Of a stretch of 64,000 nucleotides of DNA, positions 11,410-22,748 are shown piece by piece. Numbering within the stretch: the stretch's first letter is position 1; each line of letters opens with the position of its first letter. A program made the translations under genes and the position numbers. Below the pieces are notes generated by a model. That model saw only the letters and a program-made list of their open reading frames with translations, had not been told where the DNA came from and searched no databases. Origin of the DNA: Macrostomum hystrix (lineage: Eukaryota > Platyhelminthes > Macrostomidae); the NCBI GenBank assembly GCA_950097015.1, contig CATNEN010000001.1, forward strand, positions 14,873,001-14,937,000. The letters are read 5' to 3'.

Positions 11410-11744
11410 TGACCTTCGAGAAATTTCTATTCGTACGTTTTCTAGAAAGTTCTGTGTCTGAAACAATTTCCCATTTACTGTATTTCAATATATTTAATTA
11501 TTAACAAGTATTCGCATTCTGCTGGTAAAACTAGCGATAAATAACTAGCAGTATTTTCTTAACAATCATTTTGTTATAATGCATTATATTTTTCTAGAAC
11601 TTTCCGGAAGATTATCTCAACATTATAAATATACAGCAGCTCAGCTGGAATCTCTTCACTAACCCCTTTTTCTAGATTCCAATAACATTATTCTATAAAC
11701 CCATTAACCAATTGAACCGAAAAAATACCGAAAAACCAACTACA
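11405..11744 (+). repeat. 3' LTR, 340 bp
   Basis: It begins TGTAGTGACC directly after a purine-rich tract and ends CTACA, followed by the GTTT duplication. Confidence 0.85.
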
Positions 11745-11803
11745 GTTTAATGTAAAAAAAATTCTTAAAAACAGAGGTTAAAAAATTAAAATAAAACCCT
11801 ATG

Positions 11804-13443
11804 TCTAACAGTTTGCATTGAGTATTGTTCCCGTGTCTAACAGTTTGCATTGAGTATTGTTCCCGTGTCTAACAGTTTGCATTGAGTATTGTTCCCGTGT
11901 CTAACAGTTTGCATTGAGTATTGTTCCCGTGTCTAACAGTTTGCATTGAGTATTGTTCCCGAGTCTAACAGTTTGCATTGAGTATTGTTCCCGAGTCTAA
12001 CAGTTTGCATTGAGTATTTTTCCCGTGTCTAACAGTTTGCACTGAGTATTTTTCCCGTGTCTAACAGTTTGCATTGAGTATTGTTCCCGTGTCTAACAGT
12101 TTGCATTGAGTATTGTTCCCGTGTCTAACAGTTTGCATTGAGTATTGTTCCCGAGTCTAACAGTTTGCATTGAGTATTTTTCCCGTGTCTAACAGTTTGC
12201 ATTGAGTATTGTTCCCGTGTCTAACAGTTTGCATTGAGTATTTTTCCCGTGTCTAACAGTTTGCACTGAGTATTTTTCCCGTGTCTAACAGTTTGCATTG
12301 AGTATTGTTTCCGAGTCTAACAGTTTGCACTGAGTAGTTTTCCCGTGTCTAACAGTTTGCATTGAGTATTGTTCCCGAGTCTAACAGTTTGCATTGAGTA
12401 TTGTTCCCGAGTCTAACAGTTTGCACTGAGTATTTTTCCCGTGTCTAGCAGTTTGCATTGAGTATTGTTCCCGTGTCTAACAGTTTGCATTGAGTATTGT
12501 TCCCGTGTCTAACAGTTTGCACTGAGTATTTTTCCCGTGTCTAACAGTTTGCATTGAGTATTGTTCCCGTGTCTAACAGTTTGCATTGAGTATTGTTTCC
12601 GAGTCTAACAGTTTGCACTGAGTATTTTTCCCGTGTCTAACAGTTTGCATTGAGTATTGTTCCCGTGTCTAACAGTTTGCATCGAGTATTTTTCCCGTGT
12701 CTAACAGTTTGCACTGAGTATTTTTCCCGTGTCTAACAGTTTGCATTGAGTATTTTTCCCGTGTCTAACAGTTTGCATTGAGTATTGTTCCCGTGTCTAA
12801 CAGTTTGCATTGAGTATTGTTCCCGTGTCTAACAGTTTGCACTGAGTATTTTTCCCGTGTCTAACAGTTTGCATTGAGTATTTTTCCCGTGTCTAACAGT
12901 TTGCACTGAGTATTGTTCCCGTGTCTAACAGTTTGCATTGAGTATTGTTCCCGTGTCTAACAGTTTGCATTGAGTATTTTTCCCGTGTCTAACAGTTTGC
13001 ATTGAGTATTTTTCCCGTGTCTAACAGTTTGCACTGAGTATTTTTCCCGTGTCTAACAGTTTGCATTGAGTATTGTTCCCGTGTCTAACAGTTTGCATTG
13101 AGTATTTTTCCCGTGTCTAACAGTTTGCATTGAGTATTGTTCCCGTGTCTAACAGTTTGCATTGAGTATTTTTCCCGTGTCTAACAGTTTGCATTGAGTA
13201 TTTTTCCCGTGTCTAACAGTTTGCATTGAGTATTGTTCCCGAGTCTAACAGTTTGCATTGAGTATTTTTCCCGTGTCTAACAGTTTGCATTGAGTATTGT
13301 TCCCGTGTCTAACAGTTTGCATTGAGTATTGTTCCCGTGTCTAACAGTTTGCATTGAGTATTGTTCCCGTGTCTAACAGTTTGCACTGAGTATTGTTCCC
13401 GTGTCTAACAGTTTGCATTGAGTATTTTTCCCGTGTCTAACAG
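11804..13443 (+). repeat. 32-bp minisatellite, about 51 copies
   Basis: The unit is 32 bp and contains GTCTAACAGTTTGCATTGAG followed by TATTGTTCCCGT. Variation is confined to a few positions (CATTG/CACTG, TTGTT/TTTTT, CGTG/CGAG), which gives variant classes in mixed order. The array ends abruptly at CTAACAG|GCTTGCCGAC. Confidence 0.95.
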
Positions 13444-14070
13444 GCTTGCCGACTTTCAAACCCGGCTGTTGCATAGTCACATATAGCCGGGTAGTCAGCT
13501 AACTTTCGCAATGCTCACTTCGCTGGACTGTTACATTAGCTCGTCTCACTCGCATTCAGGCATATTCTATCAATTGGGCCAGCTTAGGCTCTGAGAGTTT
13601 TCGTCAGACATCAACACATAGCTGAGTTGCCTTAACTTTTTTGTCGGAGACCCTAGTGACAAGAACAACTGAACATTGCTCTTCATAAACCTCAATGGCG
13701 ACTCCACATTGTTTGAAAAAAAATAATTCATTTTAATCCAAAAGAGTTAACAATAATAGCTGAACATGACTACAGCATGAATTTTGCGAGCAGAAAAATT
13801 TTCTGCGGAAAATTTTTGCCCGTTTTCCGCATTTTCAAGGAGACTGAGTGAATATCTTAGGAATTACCGCGTGGTGTTTCTTTCTACAGCTAAAAAAACA
13901 AGAACTTGTTTAGTTGATAAATAATTTTGGGCAAGCCTTGGAGAATAAATGAATATTTGTGCAGAACTTAACGAAGGGAATCATTAAATCACGCTGTAGA
14001 AGTGAACTGGAACAGTGAATTTAGAAGTTCATGGCGATCTTCATCAATTTGAGCATTCAGTCGTTCGTGG
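13444..14070. other. Downstream flank of the kinase gene
   Basis: No further exon is seen. On the minus strand this is the 3' flank of the kinase gene; I could not place a clear polyadenylation signal. Confidence 0.4.
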
Positions 14071-15170
14071 TCAGGATGAGGCTCTCAGGAAGCTGTGCCG
14101 CAGCAGCTGCGCGGTGTCCGCTCGCTCCTTCGGCTTCATGGCGACGCAGAGGCGATAGAATTCTCGCAGACCGGCTGAGAACTGCTCAGAGATCTGAGGC
14201 ATCTCCCGCTTGTGGAACCTCAGCACTGGGATGCGGTACGCTGGCACATTACCATCCGGAGGCTGCATCTCCGTCATCTCGAACACGGTGCAGCCGAACG
14301 CCCACACGTCAGTCTTGACGGAGAATGGAATTGAGGCGTCCTCACCAAACAGCTCGGGAGCCATGAAGTGACTGGTGCCGCAGGGCATCGTGCTCAGTCC
14401 GCAGCTGCTCGCGATCTCCTTCGCCAGGCCGAAATCGATCAGCTTGATGGCGCCCTCGTGAGTGAGCATAATGTTTGAGCACTTGATGTCTCTATGCAAG
14501 ATGGGGCCCTGGGGCTGGCAGTGGAGGAAGTCGAGTCCTCTGCAGATCTGAAATCGGGCGCGACACAGCACCTGCTTGTTCCGAGTGAGTCAATATTGCA
14601 GTTGATGACTGTCTGCATTAGAAATGATAATCTGCAGCTCATACTTGCCTGTGCTGAGAAGTCCCTGACTCCACGCTCACCGAATGCCTTCCCCTGCCGC
14701 TGCATCAGGTCCCAGAGGCTGTGGCCCGAGACCAGCTCAGTGAAGATGCAGAAGCCCTCCGATGTTTGCTCACACTTCAGGAACTGAACGATGTTGCTGT
14801 GCCTGACGCTCTTTAGAATATCGACGCCCCGTTTCTCCAGCTCCAAGACTCTCTTCATCTTTGTCGAGTTGCCGGTCAGCGGCACAATCTTGACGGCCAC
14901 GGTCTGGTAGCGGTCGGTGAGGGCTTTGAACACCTTGCCGAACGCGCCCTCACCGACCCACTGCCTCTCGCCGCCCTGTAGGAGGAAGCTCCACGAGCTA
15001 AAGCCGGGGTCTAGCGGCTTTGAGACGAGTGAACTTTGAGACAAAGCCTTGCCAGTGCACACATTTGAGTCCCTGAGCTCACATAGTGCTTGTGTCGATG
15101 TTTCCTTGACGTCGAAATCCGCTTGCGTAGCTGAGTCTTTGAGTACACAATGCGTTTCCGCGGAATGCAT
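14071..15170 (-). CDS. MAP3K/STE11-like protein serine/threonine kinase
   Basis: It phosphorylates Ser/Thr residues and by family would sit high in a MAP-kinase cascade. Coding exons are 15170-14649 and 14571-14071 (minus), joined in phase 0, giving about 340 residues. The kinase domain fills most of the protein: glycine loop GEGAFG (about 73-78), VAVK lysine (about 94), HRDIKCSN catalytic loop (about 200), DFG (about 220), MAPEL (about 244) and DVWAFGC. All catalytic residues appear intact. The loop GTSHFMAPELF and the HRDIKCSN form point to the STE11/MEKK group. The 77-bp intron is of GC-AG type (CAG|GCAAGT). No regulatory domain is visible N-terminally. The frame stays open upstream of the chosen ATG to about 15427, so an earlier exon with the true start is possible. 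The subfamily is not resolved. Confidence 0.85.
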
Positions 15171-15310
15171 TTCTTTTATGGGCGATGTTCTACTTGTAAC
15201 ATTGCGCGAAAAGAACCTTTGTGTTGAAACGTTCCAATACGCAGGCGATGTGTTCTCGATGTGGCTGAAATCCGCTTGCGCAGCTGAGTCTTTGAGTACG
15301 CACTGCGATC
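15110..15310 (-). repeat. Duplicated coding segment in the kinase N-terminus
   Basis: Two segments about 150 bp apart both read CVLKDSA(T/A)QADF in the kinase frame (about 15105-15150 and 15265-15300). The upstream one lies before the chosen ATG but in the same open frame, which supports coding there. Confidence 0.7.
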
Positions 15311-15429
15311 GCGTCCGCGACCTTTGAATGAATGCGTGGTGAAGGTCTTGAAGTTCTTTGTAAAAGTATGCGCCCTTATTCCTTCAGCTCCACTTCCTGC
15401 ACCCTTCAGTTCAATATTCAGCTGTGTTT

Positions 15430-16900
15430 AAAGGTAGTCATTTAACTTTTAAAAAGTCATTTAGCATCGATGTCCTATTTTAAATGTACGACTTTCAGGA
15501 CTTTGAGACATAGAGGACTTTGAGAGCCTACTGTGCCAAGGACTACTAAACAACACAAAATATAGTGTGTTGTTTAGTAGTCCTTGTACTGTACATGTGA
15601 CTCAGTTGCGACTTTTATTAAAGGACCACTTTGTCATGAGCGTGCCCCTTCTTTATCTGACGTCAGTTTCTATTTTTAGAAGCTCACGTGATATATGCAA
15701 CGCTTATCACCGTGCGAGCTCTGTTTCGACTCTATTTATTACATAAAATATATCTTATAAATTAATTTGCTTTTTTACAAACATTAAATACTAGTTTCTT
15801 TATGTTTCCAAGAGGACTATTATTTACTGAAGATATGAATTTATATATATAGATATAGCTTGTATTTGGAGACACAATTCAAAGAGTGCTCACTGAGTGG
15901 AATATATTTCCGTGCTGAGCTGCCTGTAGGTTGCAGGGATGGCGGTGACGGCCGTGACAACTGTGGCTTCTGCTTTCTGCGTAGTCGAGGAAGCGATGTT
16001 TACGTTTGCATTTTTGTTAAACTTCTGCACTGTAAATCTTTAGTATGGCATCTACCAGGAAAATTCTTGTTAAGTTAAGCAAAGCAAGAGAGCAAGGCTG
16101 ATTTCAAGCTGTCACAGGCTGTCACAGGCTGTCACAGTCTGTAAAAAAAACTTCCTAATCGAAATATCGGGATTAAATTTTATTCTTCGGCTGCTTTCGC
16201 CTCGGCTTTCCCGGCTTCTGGTAGCCAGCCAAAATCTCGGGTTAATTTCACTACATCTAGCAACTGAGCTACACTTGCTCAGCCTCCTACTTGTAGTAGC
16301 AAAAGTGTAGAGCGCTGTTATGACCATTTCTTAATTATTATGTTTTCTCACCCTCCAGCCTCTGTCTCAAATGAGCAAATGGTCAATGCTCACATTTTCG
16401 AACAGCCAAGACGAAACTCGAAATATGCGACATAAGAGAGCCTGTCCCAAGTCTAAGACAGAAAATAAATAGAAGTCGCTGCGTGAGAGGGTGCCCCAGT
16501 TCCCTCTTCAGAAACATTCAAGGCAGATTCAGACATAAACTTACTTCATTATTCGCGGTGAGGTAAGTGGTTCGAGTCAAGGTGAGCTCAGAGTGCCGGT
16601 GCCGAGTTCTTATTGGGGCCAGGACGTTATGAATATATTTGTTTTAAGTTAACAAACGAATGCGGAGGGAGGTGGCTGATGGGGTAAACAAGGATGGGTG
16701 GAGAATACATTGAGATAAAAGAGAGACAGGTGGGGTAAGCTTGTTACCAAGGGGTAAGAGAATCGCGAGGGTAGTATTACCTTTCGCACCAAGACTCCAC
16801 GGCGAGGCCACGTTAAATTGGGGCGCAGCCGCGGAGAGAAGGCTTGGGGGCTTGTCGTGAGGCTTGAGGCACAACCTCCAAGGCACAGTGAGAGTGTACA
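15430..16900. other. Non-coding sequence upstream of the kinase gene
   Basis: The kinase promoter or a 5' exon should lie here, but no element can be assigned. A perfect hairpin (15537-15586) and a triple GGCTGTCACA repeat (about 16108-16141) are the only structures seen. Confidence 0.4.
15537..15586. repeat. Perfect inverted repeat, 21-bp arms, 8-base loop
   Basis: Left arm 15537-15557 (CAAGGACTACTAAACAAC...) pairs exactly with 15566-15586 around the loop AAATATAG. Related AGGACTACT words recur near 18195, 18375 and 18425, two of them in imperfect hairpins. Confidence 0.9.
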
Positions 16901-16904
16901 CTGC

Positions 16905-17050
16905 CTGATGAAGAGAAAGTCAGGGCAGATGTGGCAGGGCAGGCATACGCTCACACATCTGTGTGAGCGTATGCCTGCGTACAGTATCTATGTGCGTGTG
17001 TTCTCAGACGTCAGCGTAATGGGCAGAATTGTATCCTCGCTGGCTGCGGG
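16905..17050 (-). repeat. Dispersed repeat copy containing a perfect 19-bp-arm hairpin
   Basis: Arms 16939-16957 and 16960-16978 (GCAGGCATACGCTCACACA) pair perfectly around a two-base loop. Read on the minus strand, the copy carries ACAATTCTGCCCATT at one end and CCCTGACTTTCTC...TCAGGCAG at the other. The same flanking words recur at 25425-25560, 47600-47660 and 60990-61080. Confidence 0.65.
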
Positions 17051-20000
17051 TCTAGTGTCACCAAAATGATGTGCCATTGCCCACAGCTCTCCTGCAAATA
17101 TTAATATATTATAGCTGCTATCTAGGCAGTGTAAATTCTTCTGTGCCATCTCGATAGCATACGTTGCAATGTGTTTCTGCTACTGTCCCGAAACATCAAA
17201 TGTATAGGTTGCTTTGAACTCGTGTGTCAAGTTTTCAATCATAAAATGTGTATTTTATAACAAAATGAGTCTTGTTTTAATCTTTTCTCTGGGAAAATTT
17301 TCTCTTCAGGACTTAATTGCAGGTGCTTAACGTCTCGCAAGTGGTCTCGCTAGCTTTTGGTTTCCGAGTCGGAATTAGGCTGACATGGTTCTTCAGAACT
17401 CTTGAATTGGTCGGCAGATTCCGCGAGTTACTAACTTTAAAGCTGTATTAAAAATTACTGGGTGTCTTATTAGAGTTTTCTATGAGTATCTCGTGTCTTG
17501 TGTCTCGTGTCTCTCTCTGTCTCTGTGGCTAAGTATAATAAACTACGCTCAGAGATAAGTAGGCCATAAATTTGGGCATTGCAGAAAGTTGAACACACCT
17601 TTCGCGACGCTAAAAAGGCTGCAGCTAAGCTTTATACTTTTGCAATATTCTGAGCTCATTTGTCGCACTATAGTCTTGATTACTGTAACAACACGCCTCG
17701 CCCAGGTGAAGAAGCGGTTGAGCAGGGTTGTAACGTACGTGACACGGCCTGTGAGGCAAACGCAAAGGCTGAGAGAACAAGGAGGCTAGCCTGTGCAGGG
17801 GTTGGTTTTGAGTAGACAATGGTGAACAAGAGAGAGGCAACTGAGGCAGAGCGGCTGAGATCTCCGCACCGTTGCAGCAGCTCGGGTTGAATCCTTGATA
17901 CAAAAGTAGGCCGAGAAAATAGAATAAGAAACCCTTTTTCTCCCTTCTCCTCTCCCTTCTCCTCTCCCTTTTTCTGGACCTTCTCCTCTCACTTCTCCCC
18001 TCCATTTCATCTCCTCTTCCCTTTATTTCCTTCGGGGACGTAAACCTTTTATTTAAAACAAGGGGTGTTTTTAGCTATACCGCTTCAATACCGTTGTCAC
18101 AACACCGAAAATCATCTCACATTAGAGGTAATAGAGAATTTATCTCCACCCCGTTGCTAAAATAAAAATACGTTTTCAAGCAGCTCTGATTCAAGGACTA
18201 CTAACGTAGATATATTTGCTTGCGTTACTTTAGTAGTACTTGCTCTGATTAAAAAAATCGTTAGCTTACTCCAGATTTTCGAGATGCTGTTCATCAGCAA
18301 TTAAGGTATAGACCTGATTAACTTTTCATACATTTAAAGCGCTTGACATTTTGTCTCCTACTGACTGGGTGCCTTGGACGAAACGATGACTACTTAAAAA
18401 GAGGACTACGAGGACTACGTGTCTTCTTAAGTAGTCCTCAGGACGAAGATTGAGGTGCACGTGGGCACGTGGGCCTAGAATGACGATGCCTTTTTTATGC
18501 GAGGGATACAAAACTGAAGCAACAGGAAGCATATAATGTGATTGCGAACCTAAAAATATTTTTATCTGGTTCGATTTACGCAATTCAGACCCATAAGGTC
18601 TTGTTAGATTTACTTCGTGGTGCTGAGACATACGTCTCGTAATAACACAATTGGAGCCGCCCTTTTTGAGTTACGCTGTATGCATCTATCATAATAAAGT
18701 ATCAATTTAAAATAAGACATTTTAAATTTATTTTTATCGATACAGGTAAAAAAATTATTAAAGGATGCAAGCTCACGATGGTGTAAATAGTTTTGTTTAA
18801 ATATGTTTTATGACAAACAGACCCCAACGACAAAATTCTTATTTTCTTCTATTTTTAGAACACATGATGATTTAGTTGAGCTTGAGCGGCGTACTTGATT
18901 CGTATTCGCTCATTTGTTCGGCAACAACAAATAAGACGAGATGATTTAATTATGTTCCTATGATCTTGTAATATTTGTTATTAAATAATTTTTTTACTAA
19001 GTTTCCTTTGATGCGTTAATAATTCGCTTTATATTAATTTAGCTGGTACCTTTGCTTCCATTCCAGGGTGATATCATGCTGATTGGATAGGCAGATAGTT
19101 GACGATACTGATTGAATTGTCGTAGATTCAGACCTAGGTCTGGTTTTTATTGCATGGGTAAATACGTAAAAACTTTTTTTAGTTTTAGGCCTATTTTCTA
19201 AAGCTTTGTTTTTAGACCTTGTTGTAAGTGTTTGGCAGAATCAGATCAATCAATTCAATTGGAAGTTTGAATCAACTCACATCTCACATAAGCATGGTTT
19301 AGAATTTTGTACTTGGCCTTTAAGCAGTTGAACTTCTTAATTACTGTTTGTTTTTTTGTACAGAGAATTTTTGATGCAATTAAATTTTTATGGAAAGCAG
19401 CAAAAAATTTGTTACAAAAATGAATCCAATACTTTGCTAAATGTGGGCTATCTTAGTCATATGCATTTAAATAGGTTCCCCAACAGAAAATTTCTGACAG
19501 AAAAGAGCCATTCACTTGAAACAAAAGCACAAACTCTTAAGCCAATTGTTAGACTCTGACCAAGTCCAAAAAGCCAAACACATGAATTTTTTTGCCAATG
19601 TCCTAGTTGAAAACTCTTGTTTGGGTAGAGTAGAGTTAGTGCTACACTAGAGGTAGGAGTCAAAAGGGTTGTCACTGGCCATCTGCCAACCTCTATGACC
19701 TTGGCATCAACTTATTGCTATCTGGTGCTACTTACTGTTAGTGGATTCTGAGTCAACTATGTGTTTGTTCATATAGGCCCTACAGTCAGGCAGTCAGCAT
19801 GTCACCTGTCTGATGACTTTTTTGCTTATACCTCAGTGTGTTCCTCTCTAAGAAAAGAGTTTTAGCAATTTTCTGTATTGGCTGACCTTATGACCTATTA
19901 CTATGCTGTGTAATACTATTTATCAAGTACTATGACCTATTTTACTGCTTTAGTAAACTTGCTTTTGGTTGCTTACAATTTGGGGTCAAAATAATCTAGT

Positions 20001-20275
20001 GTGAGAAACAAAGAAATTGCCAAAATTTATATAGTTGTAAACCTTAAAAATGTTGAGCTAAGTTTAGCATCAAAATCATACAAACTCTTGACTTAACAAT
20101 TTGTGATTTTTGTTTATTTTTTTTAAGAAAATGGTAATCAAAATATGTGTTTTAAGAATAAGGAACCCATAATCCATATATGACAAACTCACTAGTTTAT
20201 ACCATTGAATAGTTGAACTTTAAATCAACAATAAGGTCTGTTTTTATATAGTTCTAGTCATAGGCTCTGAATATG
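17051..20275. other. Non-coding sequence, no gene seen
   Basis: No convincing exon is found on either strand. The frame at 18005-17625 (minus) is a CT-rich artefact. Two imperfect hairpins built on GGACTACT lie at about 18190-18240 and 18375-18435. The first coding exon of LSM2 (a split ATG) should lie somewhere upstream of 26.85 kb and may be here, but I cannot place it. Confidence 0.4.
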
Positions 20276-20430
20276 CATGATTGCAGCTTATTTTATATTA
20301 TTATATATTTTCTGGAGTTGTTGAAAGCATTAAAGTAATATATATATATATACATGATTGCAGCTTATTTTATATTATTATATATTTTCTGGAGTTGTTG
20401 AAAGCATTAAAGTAATATATATATATATAT
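20276..20430 (+). repeat. 77-bp tandem duplication ending in a TA tract
   Basis: Two identical copies beginning CATGATTGCAGCTTATTTTA and ending in a TA run directly precede the Helitron 3' end at 20432. Confidence 0.9.
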
Positions 20431-20668
20431 ACTAGCTTTTCTTGCCCGTTGTTTTTGGGGCAGAAATTTAAAGCAAAGCAGTAAGCAATTCACGTCTCTG
20501 TATTAACTTTATAGTGAAGGTCACCATTTATTTATTTACTGCATTAATGAAAAGTGAAGAGTTTGTTTAAGGGCGTTTTAAGTAAAAAATAAGTGAAAAG
20601 TTTGTCCAAACAGCCCCCTCTTGATTACTTCTTTAGAAACATGTCTCTTAGCCACTCCTCTATACAGT

Positions 20669-20940
20669 CAGTGGCAGATCCAGGAATTTTGTTTTGGGGT
20701 GGTCTGTCAGGGGAGCGCCATGAGAATCACAGAGGGGGTGCCAGCGGCCGAAAAAGGGCGCCAGGAGCCAAGAAAGGGCGCCAGCGGCTGAAAAACGGGA
20801 GCCAGCGGCTGAAAAAGGGGCGCCAGCGGCCGAAAAGGGGCGCCATTGCTGCGACTGGCGCCCCTGGTGGGGGCATCTTATTCCCATGATTAAAATTTAG
20901 GGGGGCGACTGCCCCCCCGCCCCCCCCAAATCTGCCTCTG
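20669..20940. mobile_element. hAT MITE, 272 bp, nested in Helitron copy 1
   Basis: It begins CAGTGGCAGATCCAGG and ends CAAATCTGCCTCTG. The 8-bp word TATACAGT flanks it at 20661-20668 and 20941-20948. The interior repeats a GGCGCCAGCGGCCGAAAAAG-type unit and ends in G/C homopolymers. Helitron copy 2 keeps only the first ~20 bp of the same insertion. Confidence 0.9.
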
Positions 20941-21092
20941 TATACAGTATGCATGTACACGCGTATACATAAGGAAAATAGCCATGGCATAACAATAACA
21001 ATGTCAAAGAAACAAAATTAAACTGTTTCAGAGTTCAGAGTTAGACAGGTCAAGGTCAATTCGTGACTACTTTTCTATTAATTGCTTGCGAG

Positions 21093-21750
21093 TCACCTCA
21101 AGGCCTGGGGATACACCACATTCTTCGTTCTTCCCCTTGGTGCGAAAATGAATAGGCCAGCTGGAGTTCCAACACGGGAGCAGGCGACATAAAGCTGCCC
21201 ATGCGAGAAGCAAGGAGTCTCCAGGTTGATGCCAGCCACCTTCAGCGACTGTCCCTGAGCCTTGTTAATAGTCATCGCAAAGCACACTCTCACAGGGAAC
21301 TGCAGTCGCTTGAACTGAAATGGCAGGTCCGTGGGGATAATTGGAATCCGGGGAACGAACACAGACTCTCCTCTGCCAGATCCAGTCATTATCGTGGCCT
21401 CAATCACGTGTGGGAAGAGCCGCCTGACTATCAGTCTGGTGCCGTTACACAGCCTTGGCGCATTCAGGTTGCGGAGGAGCATAATTGGTGCCCCAACTTT
21501 CAGCTGCAAGTTGTGCGATGGAGTTCCAGGAGGATCAGAAACTCAACAGGATACTCCACAGCGGTGTCATCAGTCAACGTTGTATCAATTGACTTGTAGG
21601 TGAAAACTGCACCTGGCAACTCCTGAAGCAGTTGGTAGTTAATTTCGTTGGCGGCATCATTTCTAGGACACAGAATTGCCCTCTCTGACAGCCAGTCAAC
21701 GTCAGCATATCGAACCATCAGGTTCGGGTAAACTTTTGCCTTGAGCTTTT
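21093..21750 (-). pseudogene. Helitron helicase C-terminal fragment (PIF1-like), frameshifted
   Basis: Minus-strand frames carry the end of a Helitron/PIF1-type 5'-3' DNA helicase: WLSERAILCPRND, then [28 protein letters not shown] and LYVACSRVG. The last two are late helicase motifs. The reading frame breaks near 21505-21520 (EFLILLEL to QLKVGAP), and everything upstream has been replaced by element leader sequence, so the gene is dead. In a complete element this protein unwinds DNA during rolling-circle transposition. Confidence 0.85.
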
Positions 21751-22748
21751 TTGACGATTTTTGAGCAGTTTTTTGCACTTATAAGCAGGAAGGAAATGAT
21801 TTTTCGGGAATTTGAGTAGCCTATTGCACTCAGCGTAGGTGGTTTTAGGTATGTGCAAGGTTTGGTGCGATTTGGTTGATTTGTTTCGGCGTCTATAAAG
21901 ACAAAAGACAGACACTGGGACGCCACCGCACTCACCGCACTCAGTCTCAGTGCTGCTTGGGGGCCAGTAGACAGTCTAGGGGTTTGGGCTGTGTACATTC
22001 ACGGCTTGAAATACAATGTACAGTCTGGGGCTTCGGCGCCCGGGGAAGGGAGGGGGTGGCTGTAATAAAATTTGGCCCGCAGAGTGGCGGAGGGGAGTTG
22101 GGGTGGCTGTCCTCGGAAAACAAAAAGTGACTCACTTTGAGATGATGCAGCTTTGCTCTGGATTGAGTAGAGATGTTCAAAATTGACAGCATTGTTGGAA
22201 AACATGTAAAGTGTAAGTGGATCAAATTTGGAGAAAATCTGACAAAGTGGGGCGACGATATGTCGAATTGAGTGATTTTTTGACGATTTTTGAGCAGTTT
22301 TTTGCACTTTTGAGCAGGAAGGAAATGATTTTTCGGGAATTTGAGTAGCCTATTGCACTCAGCGTAGGTGGTTTTAGGTATGTGCAAAGTTTGGTGCGAT
22401 TTGGTTGAGCGGTTTCGGCGTCTATAAAGACAAAAGGTTGCACACACACACACACACACACACACAGACAGAGTTTTCACTTTTATATATATAGACTAGC
22501 TTTTTTTTGCCCGTTGTTTTTGGGGCAGAAATTTAAAGCAAAGCAGTAAGCAATTCACGTCTCTGTATTAACTTTATAGTGAAGGTCACCATTTATTTAT
22601 TTACTGCATTAATGAAAAGTGAAGAGTTTGTTTAAGTGCGTTTTAAGTAAAAAATAAGTGAAAAGTTTGTCCAAACAGCCCCCTCTTGATTACTTCTTTA
22701 GAAACATGTCTCTTAGCCACTCCTCTATACAGTCAGTGGCAGATCCAG

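Larger units (their letters stand above)
9921..11744 (+). mobile_element. Compact LTR retrotransposon derivative (TRIM-like)
   Basis: Two near-identical long terminal repeats bracket about 1.13 kb. LTR1 is 9921-10275 and LTR2 is 11405-11744. Each starts TGTAGTGACCTT and ends in CTACA (CCACTACA / CAACTACA). The 4-bp word GTTT lies at 9917-9920 and again at 11745-11748, as expected of a Ty3/gypsy-type insertion. A purine-rich GCGGGGGGACTGT stretch immediately precedes LTR2 and fits a polypurine tract. The interior starts with a six-fold 32-bp repeat and holds only overlapping short frames (10445-11409) rich in Pro, Ser, Arg and His. I see no reverse transcriptase, integrase or protease motif. 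The copy must rely on a full-length relative. Confidence 0.85.
20432..22495 (-). mobile_element. Helitron copy 1, internally deleted
   Basis: On the minus strand the element starts TCTATATATATAAAAGTG at 22495 and ends AAAAGCTAG at 20435-20432, followed by T. These are the 5'-TC and 3'-CTRR ends of Helitrons. It holds a 5' leader (22495 to about 21970), a second truncated copy of the leader start (about 21906-21745), a broken C-terminal helicase segment (21745-21093) and a 3' tail carrying a complete hAT MITE. The Rep and N-terminal parts are missing. Confidence 0.85.

Noticed and set aside
17625-18005. Minus-strand ORF of 126 codons rich in Arg/Glu
   Set aside because: It comes from a CT-rich tract (CTTCTCCTCTCCC); no conserved motif and no splice context.
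20593-20990. ORFs over the G/C-rich block in Helitron copy 1
   Set aside because: They are translations of the hAT MITE and its internal repeat.
22441-22466. AC microsatellite as an independent feature
   Set aside because: It is part of the Helitron 5' leader and recurs at the same place in the second copy (25243-25290).
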